From Kaistella carnis (lineage in GTDB: Bacteria; Bacteroidota; Bacteroidia; Flavobacteriales; Weeksellaceae): a stretch of DNA of 64,000 nucleotides. The notes under the pieces were generated by a model. It was not told the DNA's origin. It did no database searches and saw only the letters and a program-made list of their open reading frames with translations. Position 1 is the first letter of the stretch. Each line of letters begins with the position of its first letter. Location: assembly GCF_003860585.1 (NCBI RefSeq), contig NZ_CP034159.1, positions 3,166,103 to 3,230,102 of the forward strand, given 5' to 3'. Shown piece by piece: positions 1 to 7,711 of this stretch. Made by a program: the position numbers and the translations under genes.

Positions 1-1318
1 ATTGCGGAAAATTTAAATCTACAATTCTTTTATTGACGCAATGATCATCCGGGAGCAGTTCAAATTCTTTCAGTGATGATTTCGGGAGATCCAATATAAA
101 CTGGTCTAAGTTCGTCATCGTTTTATTTTTGGCGGGCAGTGCAACATTCAGCCATTTCGCAACTACGGAGAGAGTGGTACCCTGAATAAGAACGGAGGTA
201 ATCGAAATGAAAAATACAATATTGAAAATCATATCGGCTTTGTCAATGCCCGCCAAAAGTGGATACGTAGCAAAAACAATAGGCACTGCACCGCGCAAAC
301 CCACCCAGGAAATATAAAACCTTCTTCGCAATTCCATTTTGAAAAACATCAAACTCAGAAATACACTTACGGGTCGGGCAACAATAATTAAGAAGAGGGA
401 AATTAAAAGTCCGATCCCGATTACGGGTGTAATTTCTGAGGGATAAACGAGTAAACCTAAGGTTAAGAACAGAACGATCTGCATGAGCCACGCTAGTCCA
501 TCATACATTTTTAAAATGGTTTTCTTGTGGATCAAGTCTTGACTTCCCAAAAATACGGCGCAAATGTAAATGGCAAGAAAGCCGTTGCCGCCCACAAAAT
601 CAGTCGCTGAAAAGGTGATAAACATTAACGCAATGACCAAAACGGGATAAAGACCTTCAAAGTCCAGTTTAATTCGGTTGATAATGAATTTACTGAGTTT
701 ACCAAAGCCAAAACCGGCAATTCCTCCCAAAACCATTTGCTGTAAAAAGAGGGGAATAATAGAAGATAAACTTTGATCCTGATTGATGACCAAGGTCAAA
801 AATGCGATGGTCAGAACGTACGCCATGGGATCGTTACTCCCGCTTTCTAATTCTAAAGTGGGTCTTAGATTACTCTTCAAGGCAAGACTTTTTGAACGCA
901 GAATTGAAAATACGGCTGCTGCATCCGTTGATGAAACGATGGAACCGAGCAACATGCTTTCATATATTGTAAAGTCGGTAACGTAGAAAACAAACGTACC
1001 CAGTGTTAAGGCAGTGAGTAAAACACCCACTGTAGACAAAACAATTCCTTCTCGAAGTATTGGTTTTACGGAAGTCCAGTCGGTATCGAGGCCGCCGGAA
1101 AACAAAATGAAGTTTAGGGCAACGATGCCTATTAATTGGGCAAGTTTGGGGCTGTCAAAATAAATTCCTAAAATTCCATCTGAACCCGCCAACATTCCTA
1201 CCACCAAAAAGAGCAATAATGTCGGAACGCCAAATTTATAAGATGTCTTGCCTACAATGATACTTATAAAAAGTAACAGAGATCCAATTAACAGGATGTT
1301 TTCGGTGGTTAAATTCAT
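1..1318 (-). CDS. nhaP2: K+/H+ (Na+/H+) antiporter, CvrA/NhaP2 type, 3' end outside window
   Basis: An open frame of 439 codons runs from an ATG at 1318 to the window edge without a stop, so the C-terminus is missing. The translation begins MNLTTENILLIGSLLLF and is a run of hydrophobic helices with the CPA1 exchanger motifs SSTDAAAVFSILR, ESGSNDPMAY and WVGLRGAVPI. The last visible part, after TNLDQFILDLP, is hydrophilic and resembles the start of the cytosolic TrkA-C-like domain that separates NhaP2/CvrA proteins from plain NhaP. Family members exchange cytoplasmic K+ or Na+ for protons at the inner membrane and help in pH and osmotic balance. The cation is inferred from the family only. Confidence 0.88.
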   Translation of the reverse strand, partial: MNLTTENILLIGSLLLFISIIVGKTSYKFGVPTLLLFLVVGMLAGSDGILGIYFDSPKLAQLIGIVALNFILFSGGLDTDWTSVKPILREGIVLSTVGVLLTALTLGTFVFYVTDFTIYESMLLGSIVSSTDAAAVFSILRSKSLALKSNLRPTLELESGSNDPMAYVLTIAFLTLVINQDQSLSSIIPLFLQQMVLGGIAGFGFGKLSKFIINRIKLDFEGLYPVLVIALMFITFSATDFVGGNGFLAIYICAVFLGSQDLIHKKTILKMYDGLAWLMQIVLFLTLGLLVYPSEITPVIGIGLLISLFLIIVARPVSVFLSLMFFKMELRRRFYISWVGLRGAVPIVFATYPLLAGIDKADMIFNIVFFISITSVLIQGTTLSVVAKWLNVALPAKNKTMTNLDQFILDLPKSSLKEFELLPDDHCVNKRIVDLNFPQ

Positions 1319-1514
1319 TCGTTTTCCTCTTTTTGAAATGTGTTTTTTAGATGAGACAATTTTTAATGGGCAGTTATCTTATTATTAAAAAAAAACAGTC
1401 TGCTTCAGTAGTTTGAGCGCCATTGAATAAGAAAACAAGGCAAGCTTTATTTTTATAATGAACTGCTTAGGAGCGTATTACTGCCGATGTCATTTTTTCT
1501 AAATGCTCCTGTCA

Positions 1515-2069
1515 TCATTTACATTTGCCAATATAAAAAAAAGGAAGTAAAATAGCAAGATAAAAAAGAGCACTTTCCAGATAATACAATTCTTTTTTGT
1601 TCAAATCTGCAAGCTGCTGAATATATTCATCCATAGGTAAGTTGACGGTATTTTTTATTGCGCTGCACCTGTATTTTGGATAATAAACCTGAAGTTTCAG
1701 CAATAATTCACCCGGCGTATATTTTTCCAGATCAATTTTTTCGTCTGCAAAAATCTCTTTAAGGTAGGCCAGATCTTCGGGTGACAAAATGGTAGACAGC
1801 ATGTCTGAAGAGGGTCGCAGATTATAATAAGCTGAAAATTTAGATCTGTTTATTTCTGTTTCCGTAATAACGAGATCTGCTGCTTTCATCTTTTCCAGAA
1901 TAATGGGATGTGAATTGACAAATTCCTGACCCGCTAAGTGATAAGTTCCCAGAATGAAGGAGGTGAGCGCCGTATTTTTATTGGTCACTTTCCAAAGAAC
2001 TGAATTTTGTCCGAAAGACAAAAAGAAGATCAAAAGCGAAATGAGCGTAAATAATCTTTTAGTTTCCAT
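1515..2069 (-). CDS. TraB/GumN-family secreted protein, C-terminally truncated
   Basis: The 184-residue product has an N-terminal signal peptide (about residues 1-20, ending LSFGQ) followed by the TraB/GumN N-terminal signature: LWKV near 25-28, ILGTYHL at 39-45, and an ADLVITETE segment. TraB/GumN proteins are usually near 280-300 residues. Here the match ends at about residue 165 (KKELYYLE) and is followed by a short hydrophobic tail, ALFYLAILLPFFYIGKCK, that does not look like the family. The second half of the domain, with its conserved closing motifs, is absent from the 195 bases downstream. It is probably a decayed copy, although the remaining frame is open. Function of the family is poorly known (possible metalloprotease-like fold). 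Confidence 0.7.
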   Translation of the reverse strand: METKRLFTLISLLIFFLSFGQNSVLWKVTNKNTALTSFILGTYHLAGQEFVNSHPIILEKMKAADLVITETEINRSKFSAYYNLRPSSDMLSTILSPEDLAYLKEIFADEKIDLEKYTPGELLLKLQVYYPKYRCSAIKNTVNLPMDEYIQQLADLNKKELYYLESALFYLAILLPFFYIGKCK

Positions 2070-2276
2070 AATAAGTAAAATATTTTTCCTTGAAACTTAA
2101 TTTTTAAGCTCTGATTAGAAAATCAATTTCTTTAAAACTTAAAATATCACTTTTGATTTCCCTATCTGATTTGAGATCAGTAAGTTGAGTTAAACGAATT
2201 TACGCAATATTTGTTTAAGTAGAAGTTAGAGGCTTATTTTCTTACTTTAAAATGTTTTGAAAAGCCGTTTAAAAAA

Positions 2277-2876
2277 TTAATTTACCGCAATTGATTTCAC
2301 TAAAATTTCAAAGTTTTCTTCTTTTTTATTACCAATCAGTAACTGCATTTCGACCACATTTTCGCCGTTGTAGTTCGGGACGTTTACAACTTCACCCCTG
2401 TAAGTGGCTTGCATCGATTTAAATGGAATAGTGATGGTTTCCCAATCTCCATTATTGTTTGTTGAAAATGTAGCAGCATACGAATGTCTGCCGTTCGGAG
2501 TTCTGATTCTAAAATTGTAATCTTTGCCATCTCCCTTAAGATTTAATATAAAAACATCAGATTCTTCCTTAATTATAAACGGCTCTTTCTCGGAAGTTTG
2601 ATGGATCGAGCAGAAACCACCATTGTTTTCCAGTGAAACCCGGCCGGTAAAATGGGCGTAATTTTCCTCAGTCATTTTTAGTTGACTTTCAGATCTGCCA
2701 CCCATCACCACATCATTTTGTATCCGCCATTTGCCTTTGCCCTGTTTTGTGAAATCATAAAGGATGTGCTTGTTTTTTTCGGCTTTTGCTTTAGTTTTAT
2801 TGGTCGTACCGTCAGCTGGATTTTTATTTGACATACAGGAAATTATTAAAAGTGATAGAATAGTTAGGAGTTGCAT
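2277..2876 (-). CDS. CIA30-family lipoprotein (NADH:ubiquinone oxidoreductase intermediate-associated protein 30 domain)
   Basis: The product is 199 residues and starts MQLLTILSLLIISC, a type II (lipoprotein) signal with the lipobox cysteine at residue 14. It should be lipidated by Lgt, which is also encoded in this window, and be membrane anchored. From about residue 40 on it matches the CIA30 domain: WRIQNDVVMGG, SQLKMTEENYAHFTGRVSL, then NNGGF, with the beta-sandwich carbohydrate-binding-like fold expected of the family. In bacteria this domain is found as small secreted proteins of unknown role, not tied to complex I, so no reaction is claimed. No operon partner is close enough to help. 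Confidence 0.85.
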   Translation of the reverse strand: MQLLTILSLLIISCMSNKNPADGTTNKTKAKAEKNKHILYDFTKQGKGKWRIQNDVVMGGRSESQLKMTEENYAHFTGRVSLENNGGFCSIHQTSEKEPFIIKEESDVFILNLKGDGKDYNFRIRTPNGRHSYAATFSTNNNGDWETITIPFKSMQATYRGEVVNVPNYNGENVVEMQLLIGNKKEENFEILVKSIAVN

Positions 2877-2937
2877 TTTGCTTTTGTTGAATCTAAAAAT
2901 ACAAAATGTAAAAGAATTTTTTTGATGGGTTTAATGA

Positions 2938-2990
2938 TTGTTGTCTTCGCTGGCGAGAGCGTTTCACTCGTGTCCTATCGTAGCATCGGA
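2938..2990. repeat. Short dispersed-type palindromic fragment
   Basis: The stretch around GGCGAGAGCGTTTCACTCGTG lies between two minus-strand genes. It is richer in G and C than its AT-rich surroundings and has a small CGAG/CTCG inverted repeat. It resembles dispersed intergenic fragments I have seen in flavobacterial genomes, but no second copy was found in this window, so the assignment is weak. Confidence 0.3.
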
Positions 2991-2994
2991 CTAA

Positions 2995-3240
2995 TTATTT
3001 AAATACAAAAGTCAGCAAAGCAATAATAAGTGAAATAATTGAAACTTTTTCTGCACGAGAAATACTCACCCATTTTTCTTTGTAGAATGTTTCGATAGTA
3101 TTTTCTTTGCTTACGACTTCCCAGCCATCTTCAAGCATTCCAGGAAGTTGCCTTTTACTTACTGTTTCGTAAATATAATTCATAACAAAACCTTCCACGT
3201 ACGGAAGTTTTTTTACTCTATATCTTATCATATCGAACAA
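2995..3240 (-). CDS. Small hypothetical protein with C-terminal membrane anchor
   Basis: The 81-residue product has a charged N-terminal part (about 1-60, with GMLEDGWEVVSKEN) and a C-terminal hydrophobic helix (about 64-80, VSIISLIIALLTFVF) ending in a lysine, so it is probably a tail-anchored inner-membrane protein. No family was recognised. It lies 195 bases downstream of the large nuclease-domain gene on the same strand. That is too far for an obvious operon, but the two could be transcribed together because no terminator hairpin is evident between them. Its reality as a gene rests on the sensible amino-acid composition and the absence of a competing frame. Confidence 0.55.
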   Translation of the reverse strand: MFDMIRYRVKKLPYVEGFVMNYIYETVSKRQLPGMLEDGWEVVSKENTIETFYKEKWVSISRAEKVSIISLIIALLTFVFK

Positions 3241-3435
3241 GTTTATTCTCTAATATAATAAAAAATTTTAAACTTGTTTAAGTTTTTAATAATGCGGACT
3301 TAATATCCGTGATGAAAATTTATGCAATGAACAAGCAAAATAGTTTGTTTCCTACTCAAAAAATTTAGTTTTTATTTTTTGGCTTTAAAAAATACTTTTG
3401 GTCCTGGTTTACCAATGCGTATCAAAATGATGCTA

Positions 3436-5280
3436 TTACTTACTCAATGCTTTACTTACTCGTTCTTCATTAATCAAAATATCTCTGAACAATACATGTG
3501 GAAAAACATTGTATTTAGAATTCTTAAATGATTCAAATATTTGAGCCAATGTTGAGGATGTTATTAGAGACAAGTTCATTTCAGTGTCCATTTCACAGTC
3601 GTAAACAAAGTCATCACTAAACTCTGGCGCAACAAGTAGAATTTTCACGATGCGAAGATTGTTTTTTAAAGCTAAATTTTGATATGATTTTAGTTGTCTG
3701 GAAACATAACTGAATTTATTGTAACCTTTCTCTTTAATGGTTTTACATTCAATAATTATAATTTCACTATTGCCCAAATTTAGTAGGACATCAATCATAT
3801 CTTTCTGAGTATTCAACTCATTTTTTAATTTTTCATCAACATTAAATCCTAGGCCTGTAAAAATTATCCTCGTTAACTCCTCAAACTTTAATCCTAACTC
3901 ACTTTCTTTAATTTGAATTCCATTCTCTTTTAAAAGATTTAAATTGCGATATCCAACATTTGCATAGTTTTCCATGTAAAGATTTTCAACATCTTTGTAG
4001 TGCTCTAAAATGTTCAAGATATCATCACCACGCTGCTTTACTCCATTATCTTTTATAAATTGCGTCAAATCTACTTTCGAAATTAAATCTAAAATGTCTC
4101 TAGGCTTAATGTTATAATCAAGCAAAAATGAAGCATTTAAGACGTACTCATCTTGAAGTTCAAATTGCTCTTTAATCTCTTTATTTAATTTTGGCAATGA
4201 AACATTTAATTCAGTTAACATTTTATCATAGCCATCATGTGATATTCCAACTTTATCATCTTTTTCGATAGCGTTAAAATATTCGATTAAACTTCCTATT
4301 TTATCTTCTAGTGTGTTCCCTTTTAAATTTTCTATACCAAGACCTTTTTCAATAACTTCTGCTAAAAATTTCTTCTTTTCAGTAAGTGAAATGCCTTCTT
4401 TGTAAATCTCATTTTTAAGGATAGAACTAAGCGAAACTCCGTCATTAATAATCTTCTCAATTTTTTCAGTTATTGACATTTTTCGATCAATATTATGGTT
4501 TTTTGCAATTTGATTAATGATCGGTTCTCTAAATAGTTTAAGAGTTCTTCTGTAGAACTTCTCTGCTACTTCTTTTTCTCTAATATTGCGCAGTAGTCGG
4601 ACTATTTCATCTGCAACATAGATGCAACTATCTTTTTTGGAGAAAAATAAGATTCCCATATTTTTCAGATGATTAACCACTTCCTGAATTTCAATTTTCT
4701 TTATTGGTAGAACTGAGTAGTTGATAAATTTAATTTCCTCTTGAGAAAGATCAAGCTGTTTTGCTAAAGTTAAAATGATTGAGAGTTCATCAGAATTTAC
4801 TTTTGTTTCCCTGTTATTTGAGACGTCATTATGAAAAGCAGTATAAAGACAGTTTTTGTAAATTCTGTAATCTCTTTTTCTGTGTTCGGAAATTTCCGAT
4901 TTTTCACTTTCTAAGTCTGTATTGAGTTCTTTTATCTTAATCTTTAAGTTCTTAATTTCATTTTCGTAAAGTCTAGAAAACCAATCTTGTTTCATAATGC
5001 AATTTCCATCTCGAATAATGATATCAATTAGAATGTCTAACTGAGAATTGGCTTCATTAAATTCGCAAATAATATGCTCTTTAAATTCCTCTGATATTAA
5101 ATTGAAAATATTTACAATATTGATATTATCTGCGTTCTTTAGACCTTTATCAGAATTACTTAACAGTTTTTCAATGTCTTTAGCGTTTTTTGGATTTTTT
5201 GAAATTTTATTATCTATTATTTTTATAAAAGAGTTTTTCTCCAAAGATCCCAATTTATCTAAAATTTTTTCAAGTTTCAT
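3436..5280 (-). CDS. Large TerB-like / PD-(D/E)XK nuclease-domain protein, possible defence gene
   Basis: The protein has 614 residues, is soluble, and is rich in Lys, Asn, Ile and Glu. Residues about 100-135 look like a coiled coil. Residues about 140-200 (DELSIILTLAKQLDLSQEEI) resemble a TerB-like helical domain. The C-terminus has a PD-(D/E)XK nuclease core: a conserved Glu in a helix (FEEL, 466-469), then Asp497 in DMIDVLL and the E-x-K pair Glu511/Lys513 in IIIIECKT, followed by a helix with RQLKSYQ. Such folds occur in Mrr-like restriction and other DNA-cleaving enzymes. The gene is visibly more AT-rich than neighbouring housekeeping genes, which fits horizontal transfer. The nuclease fold is read directly from the motif; the role in defence is inference. 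Confidence 0.7.
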   Translation of the reverse strand: MKLEKILDKLGSLEKNSFIKIIDNKISKNPKNAKDIEKLLSNSDKGLKNADNINIVNIFNLISEEFKEHIICEFNEANSQLDILIDIIIRDGNCIMKQDWFSRLYENEIKNLKIKIKELNTDLESEKSEISEHRKRDYRIYKNCLYTAFHNDVSNNRETKVNSDELSIILTLAKQLDLSQEEIKFINYSVLPIKKIEIQEVVNHLKNMGILFFSKKDSCIYVADEIVRLLRNIREKEVAEKFYRRTLKLFREPIINQIAKNHNIDRKMSITEKIEKIINDGVSLSSILKNEIYKEGISLTEKKKFLAEVIEKGLGIENLKGNTLEDKIGSLIEYFNAIEKDDKVGISHDGYDKMLTELNVSLPKLNKEIKEQFELQDEYVLNASFLLDYNIKPRDILDLISKVDLTQFIKDNGVKQRGDDILNILEHYKDVENLYMENYANVGYRNLNLLKENGIQIKESELGLKFEELTRIIFTGLGFNVDEKLKNELNTQKDMIDVLLNLGNSEIIIIECKTIKEKGYNKFSYVSRQLKSYQNLALKNNLRIVKILLVAPEFSDDFVYDCEMDTEMNLSLITSSTLAQIFESFKNSKYNVFPHVLFRDILINEERVSKALSK

Positions 5281-5423
5281 CTTATGTTTTATTTATGTTG
5301 ATTATTTTTAATCGTATTGCCAAATGATTTATTAATATTGTAAAAGCTAAAATAGGCAATATTTCTCAAAGAGCATTTATGGATTTTTTAGGTTTTTACA
5401 ATTTAATTCTTGTGATAAATCAA

Positions 5424-5450
5424 AAAAAACACGCCTTCCGACGTGTTTTA
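5424..5450 (-). terminator. Rho-independent terminator of the transketolase C-half gene
   Basis: A perfect stem (AAACACG/CGTGTTT) with an 8-base loop lies 20 bases beyond the stop of the minus-strand gene at 5471. On the minus strand it is followed by a run of T. Confidence 0.8.
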
Positions 5451-5470
5451 AAATAATATTTCAAAAGAAA

Positions 5471-6418
5471 TTATCTCTTCATAATTCTCTTCACTGCTGC
5501 TTGAACAGCGTCCGAATCGATTCCGTACTTTTTCATGAGTTCTGCTGGTGTGGCAGATTCTCCGAACGTATCGTTTACGGCTACGAATTCCTGAATGGTT
5601 GGTCTTTTTCTGGACAACATTCCGGCCACGGATTCTCCTAAACCTCCGATGTAGTTGTGTTCTTCGGCTGTTACGATTCTTCCTGTTTTTTCTACCGATT
5701 TTAAGATGATCTCTTCGTCTAAAGGTTTGATCGTGTGAATGTTGATCACTTCACAAGAAATTCCTTCTTTCTCTAAAGCATCTGCCGCCAACAAAGATTC
5801 CCAAACTAAATGTCCGGTTGCGACGATGGTGACGTCGGTTCCTTCCTGAAGCATAATTCCTTTTCCGATTTCGAAAGGCATATCTTCCGGAATAAATACG
5901 GGAACAACTGGTCGTCCGAATCTTAAATAAACGGGGCCGTCGAAATCTGCGATGGCAAGAGTTGCTGCTTTGGTTTGGTTATAATCACAAGTGTTGATTA
6001 CGGTCATACCGGGAAGCATTTTCATCATTCCGATGTCTTCTAAAACTTGGTGTGTTGCACCATCTTCACCCAAAGTTAATCCGGCGTGGGAGGCACAAAT
6101 TTTTACATTTTTGTTGGAGTAAGCAATTGACTGACGAATCTGGTCATAAACTCTGGAAGTAGAGAAGTTCGCGAAAGTTCCGGTAAAAGGAATTTTTCCG
6201 TTGATTGTTAAACCGGCGGCGATTCCCATCATGTTGGCTTCTGCGATCCCGACCTGGAAAAAACGTTCCGGTGCTTTTTCAATGAATTTCTCCATTTTTA
6301 AGGATCCGATAAGGTCGGCGCAAAGTGCGACGACATTTGGGTTTTTATCTGCCAATTCTGCTAATCCAGCGCCGAATCCGCTTCTTGTATCTTTTTGTTC
6401 TGTGTATGTATATTTCAT
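5471..6418 (-). CDS. Transketolase, C-terminal subunit
   Basis: The 315-residue product carries the pyrimidine-binding and C-terminal domains of transketolase. Near the N-terminus are TRSGFGAGLAELA and VALCADLIGSLKME, then RFFQVGIAEANMMGIAAGL, which holds the catalytic Glu of the Pyr domain. The later DGPVYLRFGRP and VTAEEHNYIGGLGESVA belong to the C-terminal domain. Together with the N-terminal subunit (6750-7601) it forms the split transketolase of the non-oxidative pentose phosphate pathway, which moves two-carbon units between sugar phosphates using thiamine diphosphate. The partner lies upstream on the same strand but 331 bases away, and the gap is filled with repeats, whereas such halves are normally adjacent. 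Confidence 0.93.
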   Translation of the reverse strand: MKYTYTEQKDTRSGFGAGLAELADKNPNVVALCADLIGSLKMEKFIEKAPERFFQVGIAEANMMGIAAGLTINGKIPFTGTFANFSTSRVYDQIRQSIAYSNKNVKICASHAGLTLGEDGATHQVLEDIGMMKMLPGMTVINTCDYNQTKAATLAIADFDGPVYLRFGRPVVPVFIPEDMPFEIGKGIMLQEGTDVTIVATGHLVWESLLAADALEKEGISCEVINIHTIKPLDEEIILKSVEKTGRIVTAEEHNYIGGLGESVAGMLSRKRPTIQEFVAVNDTFGESATPAELMKKYGIDSDAVQAAVKRIMKR

Positions 6419-6495
6419 GACTTTTTTAGTGTTTTGGTTTCTCGAATTACTTCGAATTTTGATTGATGTTCCGTAAATAAATTACTAAAATTTTT

Positions 6496-6585
6496 TTAAC
6501 GCAAAGGGCGCAAGGTTTTTTTATAAATATGCTTTTAATTACGTTCGCAAAGGCGTTTCACTTAGCAAGGTTCGCAAAGAATTTA
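6496..6585. repeat. Degenerate GCAAAG/GCAAGG-type short repeat cluster
   Basis: Within 90 bases the words AACGCAAAGGGCGCAAGG, TTCGCAAAGGCG, TTAGCAAGG and TTCGCAAAG occur as imperfect copies of a CGCAAAGNNCGCAAAG unit. Such runs are common intergenic debris in Bacteroidota genomes. It is non-coding and lies in the gap between the two transketolase halves, immediately before the larger hairpin element at 6644. Confidence 0.6.
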
Positions 6586-6643
6586 ATTTATTGCTATTCA
6601 CGGAAATTTACTTTTAATAACGAGTTTTCTAATTATAACTCAT

Positions 6644-6740
6644 CTGCAGCCCGACTTGAACGGAGCTCTTTTTTATTGGTGGCTGAGCCTGTCGAAGCCA
6701 GCAATAAAAAAAGCGGGAGTGGAAGGCGGAAATGTCTGCC
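6644..6740 (+). repeat. Dispersed hairpin element, copy A1
   Basis: The left arm starts CTGCAGCCCGACTTGAACGG and runs into GAGCTCTTTTTTATTG. The right arm is CAATAAAAAAAGCGGGAGTG followed by GAAGGCGGA. The inner stem is TTTTTTATTG/CAATAAAAAA, extended by TGGCT/AGCCA. The loop holds the palindromic word GGCTGAGCCTGTCGAAGCC, itself a widespread dispersed motif. Copies A2 (12672) and A3 (27353) are in the opposite orientation. With the CGCAAAG cluster it fills the 331-base non-coding gap between the two transketolase subunit genes; nothing else is seen there. Confidence 0.8.
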
Positions 6741-6749
6741 TAATTGAGT

Positions 6750-7601
6750 TTAGTAATCAGCCGGCGCTTCTAAATACAATTGTTTGAAAGCGTTATCCAG
6801 TTGCTCATCGCTAGGCGCTTTTCCGTGCCATGCGTGAGTTCCCATCATAAAATCTACACCATGTCCCATTTCGGTATGCAATAGAATACACACGGGTTTT
6901 CCCTGACCGGTTTCTGCTTTTGCTCTTTCCAGAATCGCGATTACGGCTTCTAAATCGTTTCCGTTTTTCTCGTTCAAAACGATCCAGCCAAATGCTTCCA
7001 TTTTTGCGTGTAGATTTCCTAAATCTAAAACATCATCGGTGTCGCCATCAATCTGACGTCCGTTGTAGTCAATGGTTGTAATTAAATTATCTACTTTTTT
7101 AGCAGCGGCAAACATAAATGCTTCCCAGTTTTGACCTTCCTGCAATTCGCCATCGCCTTGTAATACATAGACCAAGCTTTCATCACCGTCTAATTTTTTA
7201 CCTAAAGCGGCACCAATCGCAACCGACAATCCCTGACCCAAAGACCCCGAAGCGACTCTGACTCCCGGAAGATCGTCATGCGTGGTTGGATGTCCCTGCA
7301 ATCTGGTTCCCAATTTTCTAAACGTTGCCAATTCTGCAACGGGGAAAAAATCGAATCTCGCTAAAGTGGAGTAGAACACGGGCGAAATGTGTCCGTTGGA
7401 AAGAAAGAAAAGATCTTCGTTTTTTCCTTCCATGGTGAAAGGGAGTTTGTAGTTCATGACTTTCCCGTACAATGCGGTGAAGTATTCGGTACAGCCCAAA
7501 CTTCCGCCCGGATGCCCTGAATTAACGGCGTGAACCATTCTTAAAATGTCTCTTCTAATCTGTGTGGTAAGAGATTTCAGCTCTTCAGTAGATTTACTCA
7601 T
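6750..7601 (-). CDS. Transketolase, N-terminal subunit
   Basis: The 283-residue product is the thiamine-diphosphate (PP) domain of transketolase. Near the N-terminus is SGHPGGSLG with the substrate-binding His. The ThDP/metal motif is GDGELQEGQNWEA (GDG...N), with TIDYNGRQIDG following, and HGVDFM and HAWHGK occur late. It needs the C-terminal subunit encoded at 5471-6418 to make a full enzyme in the non-oxidative pentose phosphate pathway, in the cytosol. The ATG at 7601 gives a family-typical N-terminus (LKSLTTQIRRDILRMVH). The two genes are co-oriented with this one first, consistent with co-transcription through the repeat-filled gap. Confidence 0.93.
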   Translation of the reverse strand: MSKSTEELKSLTTQIRRDILRMVHAVNSGHPGGSLGCTEYFTALYGKVMNYKLPFTMEGKNEDLFFLSNGHISPVFYSTLARFDFFPVAELATFRKLGTRLQGHPTTHDDLPGVRVASGSLGQGLSVAIGAALGKKLDGDESLVYVLQGDGELQEGQNWEAFMFAAAKKVDNLITTIDYNGRQIDGDTDDVLDLGNLHAKMEAFGWIVLNEKNGNDLEAVIAILERAKAETGQGKPVCILLHTEMGHGVDFMMGTHAWHGKAPSDEQLDNAFKQLYLEAPADY

Positions 7602-7711
7602 TATTTTGATTTATTTGCAGGCGAATTTAGTGATTTTTGATGGGTTTCAAAAATGGGCGAAATGAAAAAATTTTGTTTAGAAGTCTCGCCTGAAATTGTG
7701 GAAAATTGATC

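Noticed and set aside
783..986. Plus-strand open frame inside the antiporter gene
   Set aside because: It lies opposite a long conserved coding frame with exchanger motifs and has no family-like content.
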